In this document: piece by piece, positions 10,401 to 19,731 of the stretch
Numbering within the stretch: the first letter of the stretch is position 1
Layout of the letters: each line of letters begins with the position of its first letter
NCBI GenBank assembly: GCA_032622095.1
Contig: CP136066.1
Location: forward strand, 206,602,978-206,666,977
Direction: 5' to 3'
DNA length: 64,000 bases
DNA from: Siphonodentalium dalli
Taxonomy: Eukaryota > Mollusca > Scaphopoda > Gadilida > Siphonodentaliidae
Position numbers and translations under genes: made by a program
Notes under the pieces: model-generated
Told to the model about the DNA's origin: nothing
What the model saw: the letters and a program-made list of their open reading frames with translations, nothing else
Databases searched by the model: none

Positions 10401-11193
10401 GTTTTTTTTTATAGAAAATTCAGTTTTCCTTCTATTTTTGTGGCACCAGACCAAATTTGAAGCTAATATAGAACAACATTCGTACTAAATACTCATGAAT
10501 AACATAACTTTACAAAGTGCCATTTAATAAGTATTTGCACAAAAATAAGAAAAATCCTCTCTGATTCTACAGTCGGGGGCGTTACCTCCGCCCAGCGGTG
10601 CACTTGTTTTTTATTCCATCCTGTCCATGTTTCAATTTGTCACTGTTCGGGTATGGCCTGAAACTGTAGTACCGGACATTTGCAGAATGAGGTCCTCTGA
10701 GGGTGATTTAGTGATGCTACCCTGCACAGTGGGATAGCATCACCAACTTCATCCTATGGGGACCTCATTCGTTTATAGAGCACATGAATGTATTTTGCAC
10801 TCATCCATGGCTCAAATTCATTCATTGTTGCATATATTCTGTTGAGTATAATAGGAGATGATCTCATAAATGGCCGGATTTATTGTAGAGTACCCGTTTA
10901 TGAATTATGTGAAGTGTATAATTTATTTTCATATAATCATTACAGAGGCCGAGTCTGCTATCGAAGCTGGTATGAGAAGCATCATCGTGGTGCGACCAGG
11001 AAACGACGATCTGTCAGAGGAAGATATGCAGAAATTTGTCGCCATTGAATCCTTTGATGAGCTTCTCGGTGAAGAACTGTTTACAAAGAGAGGTAACTTC
11101 GAGGAGGATGAGGAAGTCGACGACGATCCAGAAGACATCAGTGATGAAGAAGATGGAGAGGAGGATGATGAAGATGAGGTCAACGGAGAATAG
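4267..11193 (+). CDS. ENOPH1: Enolase-phosphatase E1, 3' part of a spliced gene (four exons)
   Basis: Joined exons 4267-4463, 4613-4745, 8245-8368 and 10946-11193 give 702 nt, or 233 residues plus TAG. The translation follows animal ENOPH1: SKDRKATALKQLQGHVW early, then YIYSSGSIEAQKLLF (HAD motif II, catalytic Ser), GYFDTKIGDK (motif III region, Lys), YLTD (motif IV Asp) and SIIVVRPGN. In the known family this enzyme enolises and dephosphorylates 2,3-diketo-5-methylthiopentyl-1-phosphate in cytosolic methionine salvage, using Mg2+. The N-terminal DxEGT nucleophile motif is missing and no exon for it was found in 1-4266, so the gene starts outside the window. Human ENOPH1 (261 aa) ends soon after the FSEL-like segment. 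Here the equivalent FDELLGEELF is followed by a roughly 35-residue Glu/Asp-rich tail. All junctions keep frame and have GT-AG borders, so I expect a live gene. Introns are full of MITEs. Confidence 0.93.
4613..4745 (+). other. ENOPH1: ENOPH1 internal exon
   Basis: The acceptor TATTACAG ends at 4612. The first base completes the Gln codon split by the 149-bp intron. The exon encodes LFEEVADIFGEL through YIYSSGSIEAQKLLF to FGDLTP and ends in phase 0 before CCG|GTAAGA. It holds the HAD motif II Ser-Ser-Gly. Confidence 0.93.
5341..5759 (+). mobile_element. Family D MITE (D1), left hairpin missing one arm
   Basis: TIRs TGACCCGCCATATCAAATCC...GGCGGGTCA over about 50 bp, flanked by CATTTG at 5335-5340 and 5760-5765. 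The interior has half of one hairpin (stops at gcgagtcgacc), a central hairpin of gagccccagacacacatg / tatgtgtggggctc, and a full right hairpin at 5636-5705. It lies in ENOPH1 intron 4746-8244. Confidence 0.87.
5838..5945 (+). repeat. Short tandem duplication (gacttgtcataccaaatgat)
   Basis: The block gacttgtcataccaaatgat agaaac...ctgccacaataa occurs twice in a row, with small internal differences. It lies in ENOPH1 intron. Confidence 0.75.
6689..6900. mobile_element. Family E foldback MITE (E1), Tc1/mariner-type ends
   Basis: Near-perfect palindrome of 212 bp. It starts CAGTAATGCTCTAATTAATC, ends with the complement, and is flanked by TA on both sides (6687-6688, 6901-6902). The arms meet at ggaagctctcggggagagct. 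A TA duplication and CAGTAATGC ends fit the Tc1/mariner group by known convention. No transposase is encoded. Confidence 0.85.
7155..7375 (+). repeat. Diverged inverted repeat partner of 60200-60390
   Basis: gtctgttttcggcat, gaagatgatatgaaat, gtataaacaatgg and aattaatctcttgataaaga match the reverse complement of 60200-60390. The pair follows a family E element in both places, which suggests an older shared host sequence. Confidence 0.6.
7462..7891 (+). mobile_element. Family B TTAA MITE (B2)
   Basis: TIRs CCCTTTCAGTGCCAGG...CTGGCACTGAAAGGG, TTAA at 7458-7461 and 7892-7895. The hairpin is at 7509-7578, followed by a T-rich spacer and a roughly 220-bp right part unique to family B (gggaatcttacgtttttcat). 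It lies within ENOPH1 intron DNA. Confidence 0.88.
7969..8053. repeat. Imperfect 37-bp-arm hairpin
   Basis: ctatctagggaaactgcagc pairs with gctgcggtttcgctagatag across an aggcentre of gtgaaacacttc. No relatives seen in this window. Confidence 0.65.
8101..8188 (+). repeat. 22-bp tandem repeat, four copies
   Basis: aaccaatcagaatggatgtt plus tt repeated four times without change. It ends 56 bases before the ENOPH1 exon at 8245. Confidence 0.9.
8245..8368 (+). other. ENOPH1: ENOPH1 internal exon
   Basis: The acceptor TTTTCTCCAG ends at 8244. The frame starts at phase 0 with ATA ATC AAT GGG TAC TTC GAC. It encodes INGYFDTKIGDKRCIESYKK and ends with YLTDNTE plus one base of the next Glu codon, before the donor G|GTATGC. 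The 3.5-kb upstream intron holds elements D1, E1 and B2. Confidence 0.92.
8632..10600 (+). repeat. Mollusc-type dispersed repeat, two units, first one split
   Basis: Unit 1 (8632-8816 plus 9713-9998) and unit 2 (10004-10530) both start tgcccc(c)gatctccgatgg. They continue through ttcagttgatmtttggtatg, gataacttgattttggat and aagctaatatagaacaacat. Unit 1 is interrupted by the element 8817-9712. The tail gggggcgttacctccgccca near 10575 pairs partly with the start. Confidence 0.8.
8817..9712. mobile_element. hAT-like element with family F ends and clean 8-bp TSD
   Basis: Ends CAAGCCTGGATATAA...TTATATCCAGGCTTG, flanked by GTTACGCC at 8809-8816 and 9713-9720. Removing it and one TSD copy restores the repeat it interrupts, as seen in the second unit (gttacacccctttttgg). 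896 bp. No transposase ORF. Confidence 0.88.
10650..10769. mobile_element. Family F-type foldback fragment (F1)
   Basis: cctgaaactgtagtaccggacatttgcagaatgagg leads a hairpin arm (gcagaatgaggtcctctgag) returning as ggggacctcattc. It is cut there and joined to a family G fragment. Confidence 0.75.
10770..10906 (+). mobile_element. Family G fragment (G1) ending 40 bases before an ENOPH1 exon
   Basis: tagagcacatgaatgtattt, ctcatccatggctcaaattc and tgttgagtataataggagat match the right arm of 26210-26558 and 34752-35093. It ends near agagtacccgttta, leaving 39 bases to the acceptor at 10945. Confidence 0.8.
10946..11193 (+). other. ENOPH1: ENOPH1 terminal coding exon with acidic tail
   Basis: The acceptor ATCATTACAG ends at 10945. 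The first two bases complete a Glu codon (G|AG). It encodes EAESAIEAGMRSIIVVRPGN, then a linker, then about 35 residues that are mostly Glu and Asp. TAG is at 11191-11193. The repeated GA-rich codons (gaggatgaagat) are the source of spurious Ser-rich reading on the other strand. Confidence 0.92.
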
Positions 11194-11715
11194 AAATTTA
11201 GAATCTTATGAGGCAACTCATTATTTTCTTGTTATTCCTTTGCAGAGGAAACTAATTTTGGTGTGAAAATAATCTGAGATATTCAAATAAAACATCAGGG
11301 GTGAAGTTTTGAGATGTAAACATAACTTTGTCACCTGTCCATGAAAACCTGTTAGCCAGAATTAGGGAATGGGGTTTTTTTTAAGGAGAATTTTCACATT
11401 TATCTGACCAATTTAGTTAACCTCTGCAAGGAAGTATGCAATGTTGATGTGCCCTCTCATCAACTCAAATAGAGAAACTGGGGCATGTTTCCAGGGTTTC
11501 AGCTGGAGGGGCAGTGGGTCCCTTTTCCTCGAAATCATATTTCCCCACATTCACAGATTAGTGTCTGTCACATGTTTATCTTCCACAAAATAACACCAAC
11601 AGTGAATTATAAACGAAAATTATTTTATTTTATTTGCCAACATTGATGAGTGGAGTCAAGAAGACACATCGATAGTTATTCTTATAGATATCGACGTGTA
11701 CATTGCTAAAATAAA
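11194..11715 (+). promoter_or_regulatory. ENOPH1 3' UTR with candidate polyadenylation signals
   Basis: AATAAA occurs at 11286-11291, 93 bases after the stop, and again at 11710-11715, where it is followed by a GT-rich stretch (cgttgttac...ctttgtttactt). Either could end the ENOPH1 transcript. Which is used cannot be decided without transcripts. Confidence 0.5.
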
Positions 11716-12057
11716 GCACGTTGTTACAATGATATGAACTTTGTTTACTTGAATTAATCTACATATATTTCCATGTATGTTCAGAATTTGTGTTTAAGTT
11801 ATGGGCTGATTTACTGATGTGCATTTTATTGGATATTTTAAGTTGGTTGCATGGATCTTCCCCCTGCATCTATAGGGGTCCATTCCCCCAAGACCTAGCG
11901 GAAACCCTGATGTTTCTTACTGTTATTTTGATGTTAGGAAACGAATCTCAGTAATGTCCCATATTTTGCATTTTTCACTTGAAATTTTCCTTCAAGATAT
12001 GTTTTTAAGATCTGACAGCACAATGGATTAATATGGGTCTTCCTAAATATAGTTTAA

Positions 12058-12407
12058 CCCTTTACCCAACAAACCGGCCAAAAACGCCCAAATAAACTTC
12101 AACAGCCTAAAATATCTTCGGTCTGTCTCAATAACACCATACAAATATGGATATCATTGGAACCGGTTCATTGACCACATTGTGATGGTTACAGTTATGC
12201 CCTGTGCCAATGCATTCTCTTATATATGCGAGTCGACCATAGGTCGCCTCGCATATATAAGAGAATGCATTGGCCTAATATTTTCTTACATTTTTATCAT
12301 TTTTAATATGTTAAGCCAATGCATTCTCTTATATATGCGAGTCGACCTATGGTCGACTCGCATATATAAGAGAATGCATTGGCACAGGGCCGTTGTTGGG
12401 TAAAGGG
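12058..12407 (+). mobile_element. Family A MITE (A2) flanked by 29-bp direct repeats
   Basis: Standard A structure with a shortened spacer. Its second hairpin core is fully symmetrical (gcgagtcgacctatggtcgactcgc in two halves, gcgagtcgacc / ggtcgactcgc), unlike the other copies. The flanks 12028-12056 and 12408-12436 are identical over 29 bp instead of just TTAA. Confidence 0.9.
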
Positions 12408-12621
12408 TTAATATGGGTCTTCCTAAATATAGTTTATACGGTCAATTTAGCTCAACAGGCTGAATAACTGGAAATGACCATTAAAATAATTTGTTGTCAA
12501 GCAATATAAATGTAGAAGATGAGCTGGAAAAGTGTTTTCTAATTTAACTACTAGTCAGTTAATATCCCACTTGTTTAGTCACTCATACACATGAAAAAGA
12601 TCAAGTTAATAATGAAATTAA

Positions 12622-12883
12622 CCCTTCCATGACGGGAGCTTCCAGAAATTTTGCGAAAAACCCTGTGCCAATGCATTCTCTTATATATTTGAGTCTTCCA
12701 TAGGGAGCCTTGCATATATCAGAGAATACGTTGGCCTAACAATATTTACCATGACATTGTAAACCAGTGCATTCTCCTATATATTCGAGGCTCCCGATGG
12801 GAGGCTATATATAAGAGAATGCACTGGCCCAGGGTTTTTAATGCTGCACCAGTGCAGCTCCTGTCTTGAACCTCGTGAAAGGG
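12622..12883 (+). mobile_element. Family C TTAA MITE (C1)
   Basis: Starts CCCTTCCATGACGGGAGCTT and ends ...TCGTGAAAGGG, TTAA at 12618-12621 and 12884-12887. Two hairpins share the ccaatgcattctcttatat arms but have a different core (gagtcttccatagggagcct). The region before the right TIR reads aatgctgcaccagtgcagct. Confidence 0.85.
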
Positions 12884-13289
12884 TTAAAATTGGGAACTTA
12901 TGTTAAGAAATGTTATTGATTCAAGTTTTGTCTCCATTTTACTTTCTTTGAAACAAGGTTATCTTCAATCTCATTTACATAATTGTATATAGTAGCGAGT
13001 GTGTATGTATGTCTGTGTGTGCTGGAGAGAATGTGCAAGCAATGTGTGTTTTCACCCTAGATAACTGTGATGTGTGTTCCTTTAAATTGTAGCAACCCAC
13101 CAATATTAGACCAGTAATTTTTTTTTTTATGTTTAATGTTTTTTTTCTTTTCGGGGATACACTTTAAAAAGACAATATTCCAAATTTCATGATGGAAGTT
13201 AAAGGGTGTGTAGACAATCTCATGAAAAAACTACAATTTGAATGCAATCTACAGGGTCTACCCTTCACATGTCTCTTGTTAGTCATTGT

Positions 13290-13529
13290 CAAGCCTTGAA
13301 ATAGTGTGTCTGTCATTTGCAGAATGAGGTCCCCAGAGGGTGAATTTAGTGACGCTACCCCGCATAGTGGGCTAGCATCACCAAATTCACTCTCTGGGAA
13401 CCTCATTCTGCTGAGGTGTAAGCAGAATGAGGTCCCCAGATGGTGAATTTGGTGATGCTAGCCCGCATAGCGGGGTAGCATCACTAAATTCACCCTCTGG
13501 GGACCTCATTCTGCAAATGACAGACACCC
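13290..13529. mobile_element. Family F foldback, double hairpin (F2)
   Basis: Left end CAAGCCTTGAAATAGTGTGT, then two successive palindromes of cagaatgaggtccccaga...tctggggacctcattctgc joined by ctgaggtgtaag. The right end stops at acagacacc without the CAAGCC complement. Confidence 0.8.
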
Positions 13530-13595
13530 TGCCCACAAACTCAGAATTGTTCTTTTATTTTGGATTTAATTTTTATGCACTCAAATAAGTTTGTG

Positions 13596-13733
13596 ATCTC
13601 TTCACTTGCGTGTCTCACTTTTACGCTATCACAATAAATGTCTGTCTCATCACTTCGATATCAATCACTGCCTTGTTTCATCATCTTTCCTACAAACCAG
13701 GTTTGTCTCATTCAATTTGATACAGATCTTTGA
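13596..13733 (+). repeat. Direct repeat flanking A3, left copy (~137 bp)
   Basis: It runs from atctcttcacttgcgtgtct to acagatctttgaat. It is about 98% identical to 14140-14279, with single-base changes such as cttgcg/cctgcg and cat/cct. The two copies bracket A3. Confidence 0.9.
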
Positions 13734-13765
13734 ATATATAGAGACCGACCATATATGGTTATTAA

Positions 13766-14138
13766 CCCTTTACCCAACAAAACGGCCAAAAACGCCCAAA
13801 TAAAGCTTCAACAGCCTAAAATATCTTCGGTCTGTCTCAATAACACCATACAAATATTGATATCATTGGAACAGGTTCATTGACCACATTGTGATGGTTA
13901 CAGTTATGCCCTGTGCCATTGGCTTAACATATTAAAAATGATAAAATTGTCAAAGAATGTAGAAAAATATTATAAAAATTGTTAAAAAATGTAAGTAAAA
14001 ATTACAAAATTGTTAAAGAATGTAAGAAAAAATGGTAAAAAGTGTTAATAAAAGAATTTTTTAGGCCAATGCATTCTCTTATATATGCGAGGCGACCTAT
14101 GGTCGACTCGCATATATAAGAGAATGCATTGGCACAGG
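13766..14138 (+). mobile_element. Family A MITE (A3), interior inverted, right end missing
   Basis: The left TIR and A-specific left third are normal (TTAA 13762-13765). The module between the two CCCTGTGCC/GGCACAGG borders is reversed relative to other copies (ttggcttaacatattaaaaa comes first), and its first hairpin has collapsed to gccattggc. The element stops at ggcacagg without ...GTTGGGTAAAGGG and runs straight into a copy of its own left flank. Confidence 0.88.
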
Positions 14139-14139
14139 T

Positions 14140-14279
14140 ATCTCTTCACCTGCGTGTCTCACTTTTACGCTATCACAATAAATGTCTGTCTCATCACTTC
14201 GATATCAATCACTGCCTTGTTTCCTCATCTTTCCTACAAACCAGGTTTGTCTCATTCAATTTGATACAGATCTTTGAAT
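14140..14279 (+). repeat. Direct repeat flanking A3, right copy (~137 bp)
   Basis: Second copy of 13596-13733. It is joined directly to the broken right end of A3 and followed by unrelated unique sequence (ttacagtgccataactttt). Confidence 0.9.
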
Positions 14280-14334
14280 TTTACAGTGCCATAACTTTTG
14301 AAATCTAATGCCAGGGAGTTATTTTTCAATATCA

Positions 14335-14475
14335 ACTGTTTAGTCAGTTAACTTATCCCTTAACTAAATACTCTACTGATGAGTAGTTCCCTTACGAAAC
14401 CTTCAGATAATAAGTTGAACAAGCAGTCGTTTGTTGAACAAATGGTCATTTGTTGAATTTATCATCTGAACATTT
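14335..14475 (-). mobile_element. Family L remnant (L1)
   Basis: taactaaatactctactgat, gagtagttcccttacg and ttcagataataagttgaaca match 37159-37373 and 46727-46942. The central hairpin gtcgtttgttgaac is partly duplicated. Confidence 0.6.
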
Positions 14476-14737
14476 CCCACCAATTAATAAAAAATCCTCC
14501 TGCATTTGTATTATCTTTTCATCTGTCTGCTGTCTGCTTATATCACCTGAGCACCCCTCCAAATGAATAATAGACAATGACAATGTGTACTTTTATAAGT
14601 GATGGGAGAATCCATTTAGTAATTAAAGGGTTAAGGTTAGTACAGCTCACATTTATTCACAATTCTGAGAATGGCTCTATTTCAAAATCGAAGGTCTGTA
14701 TCATTTGTTTTCATTCTAAACAAAACAATCAAACCAC

Positions 14738-15017
14738 CAAGTCTTGAAAGAGTGTGTCTGACATTTGCAGAATAAGGTCCCCAAAGGGTGAATTTAGTGA
14801 CGCTACACTGCACAGCACACTCATCAGTCACCTCGATTTATCTTCTGCAAATTGGGGGATATAGAAACTTCGCAGAAGGGAAAAAGTAACTAAAAACAGT
14901 GATAAGTTGAGACTATAGATACTTACGAGAAGATGAGGCATGTGCAGGGTAGCGTCACTAAATTCACCCTCTGGGGACCTCATTCTGCAAATGACAGACA
15001 CACTATATCCAGGCTTG
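14738..15017. mobile_element. Family F foldback (F3) with exact 8-bp TSD
   Basis: CAAGTCTTGAAAGAGTGTGT...CACTATATCCAGGCTTG flanked by CAAACCAC at 14730-14737 and 15018-15025. The hairpin loop has been replaced by about 110 bp of unique DNA. Confidence 0.88.
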
Positions 15018-15171
15018 CAAACCACATCTATGAGATCCCATCCTGAGGGGTGCACTATGATCTCACTATAAATATAACCAGTTCACTTTGTGTAGATATC
15101 ATCCCCCATAGATCAGTGTAGATATGTTGTCCCATAGATCTCAAACAGTGGAATAGATCGCCTCTGATTCT

Positions 15172-15609
15172 AAAGGCCTTTACAGACGATGATGCGAGCA
15201 TCGCGATTTCTGAGTCAATGGCGCCAAAATATTGTTGTGGAATTCTGGCATTTTAACGTTGGGGCTCGATTATTTCGTTTGTTTTGCATCTTCAAATGGC
15301 AATGTGGCAGCAAGTCATCACATATTAAGTGTGTGGTCGTTTTCCCACAATGGACTGTAGGCTCATTAGTCCAATACACGTCAATGAAATACTCTTTTGA
15401 ATGCAATGTCCATCCATATTCCATCATTGAAAAAAACCAAAACACTTGAGTAAATGCACTGATTGTGTCGCTCAATTAGAACAAATTCTCTCCTTGCGAT
15501 TGACCTTTCGTCGCGTCGCTCACGATGCCATGTGAATACCTCAGTGATATTATGTTTGTCCTAATTGAGTGTCGACGCTGAAGTCGCATCGCCATCTGAA
15601 TAGCCCTTA
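15172..15609. mobile_element. TIR element of about 440 bp, single copy
   Basis: Imperfect ends ggcctttacagacgatgatg...cgcatcgccatctgaatagcc with further subterminal CG-rich repeats (gtcgcgtcgctcacgatg). Two 86-residue overlapping frames on opposite strands (15189-15449, 15215-15475) have no protein-like pattern. Confidence 0.5.
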
Positions 15610-16375
15610 AGAGCCATGTAGATTCAACATAACTTGATATGTTTGTCATTTAATATGAATTCTCGATAGACGATTGGCCAGGGAGTGCCTCAATCTTGTG
15701 CAAATAGATTCTGTACAAATCATGATAGAGATGTATGCACATTGAGGTGAAAATGCTACTTTTCTGTATTGTTCTGCAAGGGTGGCAACTATCAAGTTGT
15801 TATGCTGAACAATATTCATATTGTAGTGGTCAGATCCTTCTAAACTATAATCTGCATATGAACTATATGCCAAAGTGAATTATTATTGCCATTGGTCAAT
15901 TTGACAAACGGCAGCTTAAACCCTGGTATAGATCGTGGTAAAACCTAAAAATAATGATTTATGTTTGTTCAGAAATAAGTCACTGCACACGTTTATAATT
16001 TTGGTTAGATACTCTGCCCATTCAATTTATTTTGAATGTTAGTTTTATGACTGTTGTCTATAACTGTTCAATCAATGGGGTTCATCATCTTAATCATAGA
16101 ATTACCATTAGAAAATTCCATTTTTGAGATCTCTGTATGCAGTCCAATCAATGTCTTACACATTACATGTGTTCATTAAATCTCATTCATTCAATCAAAA
16201 AATAAATGTACATTCATCATATCCTCTTGCGTTTCACTGCCCACTGGCATTCACAATAAAATTATTTGGGTACGATGAAGGTCAACTTGACCTTTTATAT
16301 AGTTGCTGGCATCCGTGACTATTTATAGCGTTCCTCCCAACATTTCCCTTTTTAGCTCACTCCGTCAACAATTCT
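15610..16375. other. Gene-free AT-rich stretch
   Basis: No supported exon or repeat family. Short frames only. Confidence 0.35.
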
Positions 16376-16379
16376 TTAA

Positions 16380-16719
16380 CCCTTTACCCAACAAAACGGC
16401 CAAAACCGGCCAAATAAAGCTTCAACAGCCTAAAATATCTTCGGTCTGTCTCAATAGAACCATACAAATATGGATATCATTGGAACCGGCTCCTTGACCA
16501 CATTGTGATAGTTAGTTATGCCCTGTGCAAATGCATTCTCTTATATATGCGAATCGACCATAGGTCGCCTCGCATATATAAGAGAATGCATTCTTTAACA
16601 ATTTTATAATTTTTAATGTGTTAAGCCAATGCATTCTCTTATATATGCGAGGCGACCTATGGTCGACTCGCATATATAAGAGAATGCATTGGCACAGGGA
16701 CCTTCTGTTGGGTAAAGGG
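16380..16719 (+). mobile_element. Family A MITE (A4), spacer deleted
   Basis: TTAA at 16376-16379 and 16720-16723. Hairpin 1 has an altered first arm (gtgcaaatgc, gcgaatcgacc). It is joined without ggcctaa to ttctttaacaattttataat, so part of the spacer is lost. Confidence 0.9.
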
Positions 16720-16723
16720 TTAA

Positions 16724-18065
16724 ACTTCTTCTCCTCTGGAACCATAAGACCGAATGGGTTCATATTTGGTGTGGATGTTCCCTAGGTGACTCGCATTCAG
16801 ATTTGTTCAAATGAGGTCACTGGGTCAAATAGTTGCGAAGCCAGGGCCATAACTCTTTCCCTCCATAGTAATTCTTAAAACGACTTCTCAAATACCATCA
16901 GGCCATATGGGTTCATATTTGGTATGAAGGATCCTTGTGTGACTGGGGTTCATATTTGTTCAAATGAGGTCACTGTGCCAAATGTGGGCAGGGCCAGGCA
17001 CATAACTCCAAAAAATATAAAAAAATAATTATTTTTATTTAACTCCATGGTCAATTATATATATATATATTGTGCCCTGGCCCTTTACTCAAGTTCACTG
17101 CTTCTGCCACCCTGGTCCCAAAAATAATATTTACTCAAATTCTTGATAGAGAATCATTAATAAGAAGCATTTACTTTGGCTCTAACTGTATGCGGGGTAT
17201 GCCTACACATGTCAAGTGAAATCTGCCATTTTATAAACATTCCCTGGAGATCATTAATTCCCAATTACAACAACAATCTATCATATGTATTGTTCAAATC
17301 TTTCAACAGGACATTTAACACTCCCACATCCACCACTTCACTAGAACATATTTGGCAAACTTGAAAAGTGTTCTTTGAAAGAACCACCAGCTCTATATAG
17401 CTCATATTTAATATTGAGGCTCCTTTGGTGATGTGTGATTCAGATTTGTTCAATCAGGGTCAAGTAGGTGCAAGGCCAGCTACATTATTTTTCTCTCCAT
17501 AGTAATTCATGATATGTATTCTATGCAAGAATCAAATGGCCTATTTTGCTTATATTTGGTATGAAATTACCTTGGGTGACAGATTTGTGAAAATGGGATC
17601 ACAAAGTCGAATAAGGGCAGAGACAACTATTTCACCCATAGTAATTCTTAAAATATGTTTGCAAGAGCCAAGAACTAGTTGGCTTATTTAGCATGGATGT
17701 TCTTGTTTGACAGCAATTCAGATTTTTTGAAATGGGGTCACCTGGTCAAATAGGGGCCAAGCGAAGGACAGTTTCCCTCTTAATATGCTTCCTTCTCAAG
17801 GACCATCAGGTCTATTTTACTGATATTTAGTATGAAGGGTTCTTTGGTGTCTGGGATTCAAATTTATTCAGATGGGGTCACCATGTTAAATAGGGTGGGA
17901 CCAGGAACATAACTGTATGTCTCTATAGTAATTCTTAAAATGTCTTCTCAAGAGAGGTTGGACTATTTAGCTTACATATAGTATGTAGGAATCAGGAGGA
18001 TCCTTCAGTGACTGAGATTCATATTTGTTAACATGAGGTCAACCTGTTAAGAAATGACGGGGCTA
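16724..18065 (+). repeat. Degenerate tandem array, unit about 150-170 bp
   Basis: Recurring blocks are gggttcatatttggtatgaa, gtgactgggattcatatttg, ttcaaatgaggtcactgtgc, gggccaggcacataactc and catagtaattcttaaaa. There are seven to eight diverged units. Similar wording occurs at 55240-55600. Noncoding. Confidence 0.8.
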
Positions 18066-18299
18066 TGGGGAGTTAACACTTTTGTGTCTAATAAAATCAT
18101 TTAAATACCAAATTCTGACATACTTGTATGGTGTTTTGGGTCCATGGATAATTGGGCTTCAAACATGTTTATTAAAATGGTTTTATAAAAAGGCGCTTGT
18201 GAGATTGGAAATTTCCAATAAAGGAGAAAGTTTGAGATGTCGGTTGTGAAATTCCAACCTACCAAGACTTGGGAGTCTGGAGCCCGGTTGGGAGGGGAC

Positions 18300-18322
18300 T
18301 TGTTGAGCTGGAGGAGGGGGGG
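18300..18322. repeat. G-rich tract
   Basis: ggaggaggggggggggggg in otherwise unique sequence. Confidence 0.7.
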
Positions 18323-18573
18323 GGGGGGTGATCAGTAGTGTACAGTTGGTAATTTCAAGGTGGATATTCACCGATCTACATACATGAAGCCTCTCTAGCC
18401 ACATATCCTGTTTAGATCTACTTCTTTTAAAGTGATTATGAAAAGTTTTGACTGTTGTGGTCTCCAGAGCCCCAGTCTTTGCAGCCTGGTGAGCGACCTC
18501 AGTCATTGACTGTCTTGTTTACATTTTTATTGATATATAATATGTATGCTGTGGTCTTCAGATAGCATATATT

Positions 18574-19227
18574 CTTTTATCATATGACTCGATCATTATT
18601 TACGTTGGAAAGTATGTCATAAATCAATTTCATATGAACTACTAGTTCATATCACCTTCCGATAATTTGATTGGTTTGTTGACAAAAAGTGTGTTTTGAT
18701 TGGCTGAATGGCAGCCGGTGCCGTATCTCTAACTAAATGCAGGTCAAATTCGTGCGCGTCAATCAACGCGATGCCGAAATTCTCGCAATTATGATCTTGA
18801 AATATATAGTTTTGGACATTGTTATACGATAAATAGAATATGTAATTCGTATTTATCTAATAAACATATGATATAATGTCACAAACTGAGAACAGAATAG
18901 CGCACTATATCTTCACGTGCATATTATTTCTGCTGTTCACCAGGTGTAATTGGGCTTCCGGTGCCATGAAGTGACGTCACATTAACCTTTTGCTGCCGAT
19001 GTCATATAGCTATTTAGTGATTTGTGTGCGTTTTGGACATCATAATGAATTTATAGGTGTCATATGATAAATAGAATATGTAATTCGTGTTTCTCTCATA
19101 TGATATTTATGAAACTCGTCACGAATTTTCAGTTTTCTCTCGCCGGAGGCTCGAGAAAAATGAAAATTCTTAGACTCGTTTCATAAATATCATATGAGAG
19201 AAACACTCATTTCATATCCTCTATTTA
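18574..19227 (+). mobile_element. Family K repeat (K1) with internal 170-bp palindrome
   Basis: About 90% identical to the reverse complement of 47113-47777. Between about 19059 and 19229 it folds on itself: gtgtttctctcatatgatat pairs with atatcatatgagagaaacac around the centre tctcgccggaggctcgaga. The termini resemble atttatcatatgactc and tcatatcctctattta. Confidence 0.82.
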
Positions 19228-19244
19228 GGTGGTGTATTAGCTTG

Positions 19245-19485
19245 AAGACACATTATATGTTAGTTGTCGGGCGCTATGCCAAGGAATGTAGCATTCTACT
19301 AAAATAAATGATAGCGATAAACTAACGAAAACAATTTTGCCGTTGAGACTTTCTGCATATAATTAATATATAAGAATGACTGCGTGTTGTCAATTTGGAT
19401 ATACTATATAACTACTTTGAGCAAGATTATTCTCCATTTCTATTTGATCACCCTTACGGAGTGTTTCACATGACTTAACATTGTT
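19245..19485 (+). repeat. Repeat I1, inverted partner of 43470-43795
   Basis: gagcaagattattctccatt, tctatttgatcacccttacg and gagtgtttcaca match the complement of 43470-43530. gtagcattctact and atagcgataaactaa match further on. Confidence 0.75.
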
Positions 19486-19731
19486 TTCTGAAAAGGTCCA
19501 TCTAAACTCCCAACATTTTATGCACATTGAATATTTGTCAGCCAAGCAAATATTCCACTGACTTCTTCCAGAAATATACGGACATGCACGGATACCTTTA
19601 CATGAGCTTGAGAGGTCATGCATGGTCATGGTTCGCGTTGGTCGATCACAATTTTTTTTCCGAATATAGGACGATAAAAAGTGTTGCCAGAAACAAAAAT
19701 AAGGTACCTTGTGATAGTTGGCTTGCAGATA

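Noticed and set aside
10929-11216. Ser-rich minus frame opposite the last ENOPH1 exon
   Set aside because: Antisense of the acidic tail codons.
13164-13406. MRSPEGEFGDASPLCGVASL-type frames, also at 32207, 48133 and 48817
   Set aside because: They are family F hairpin arms in translation.
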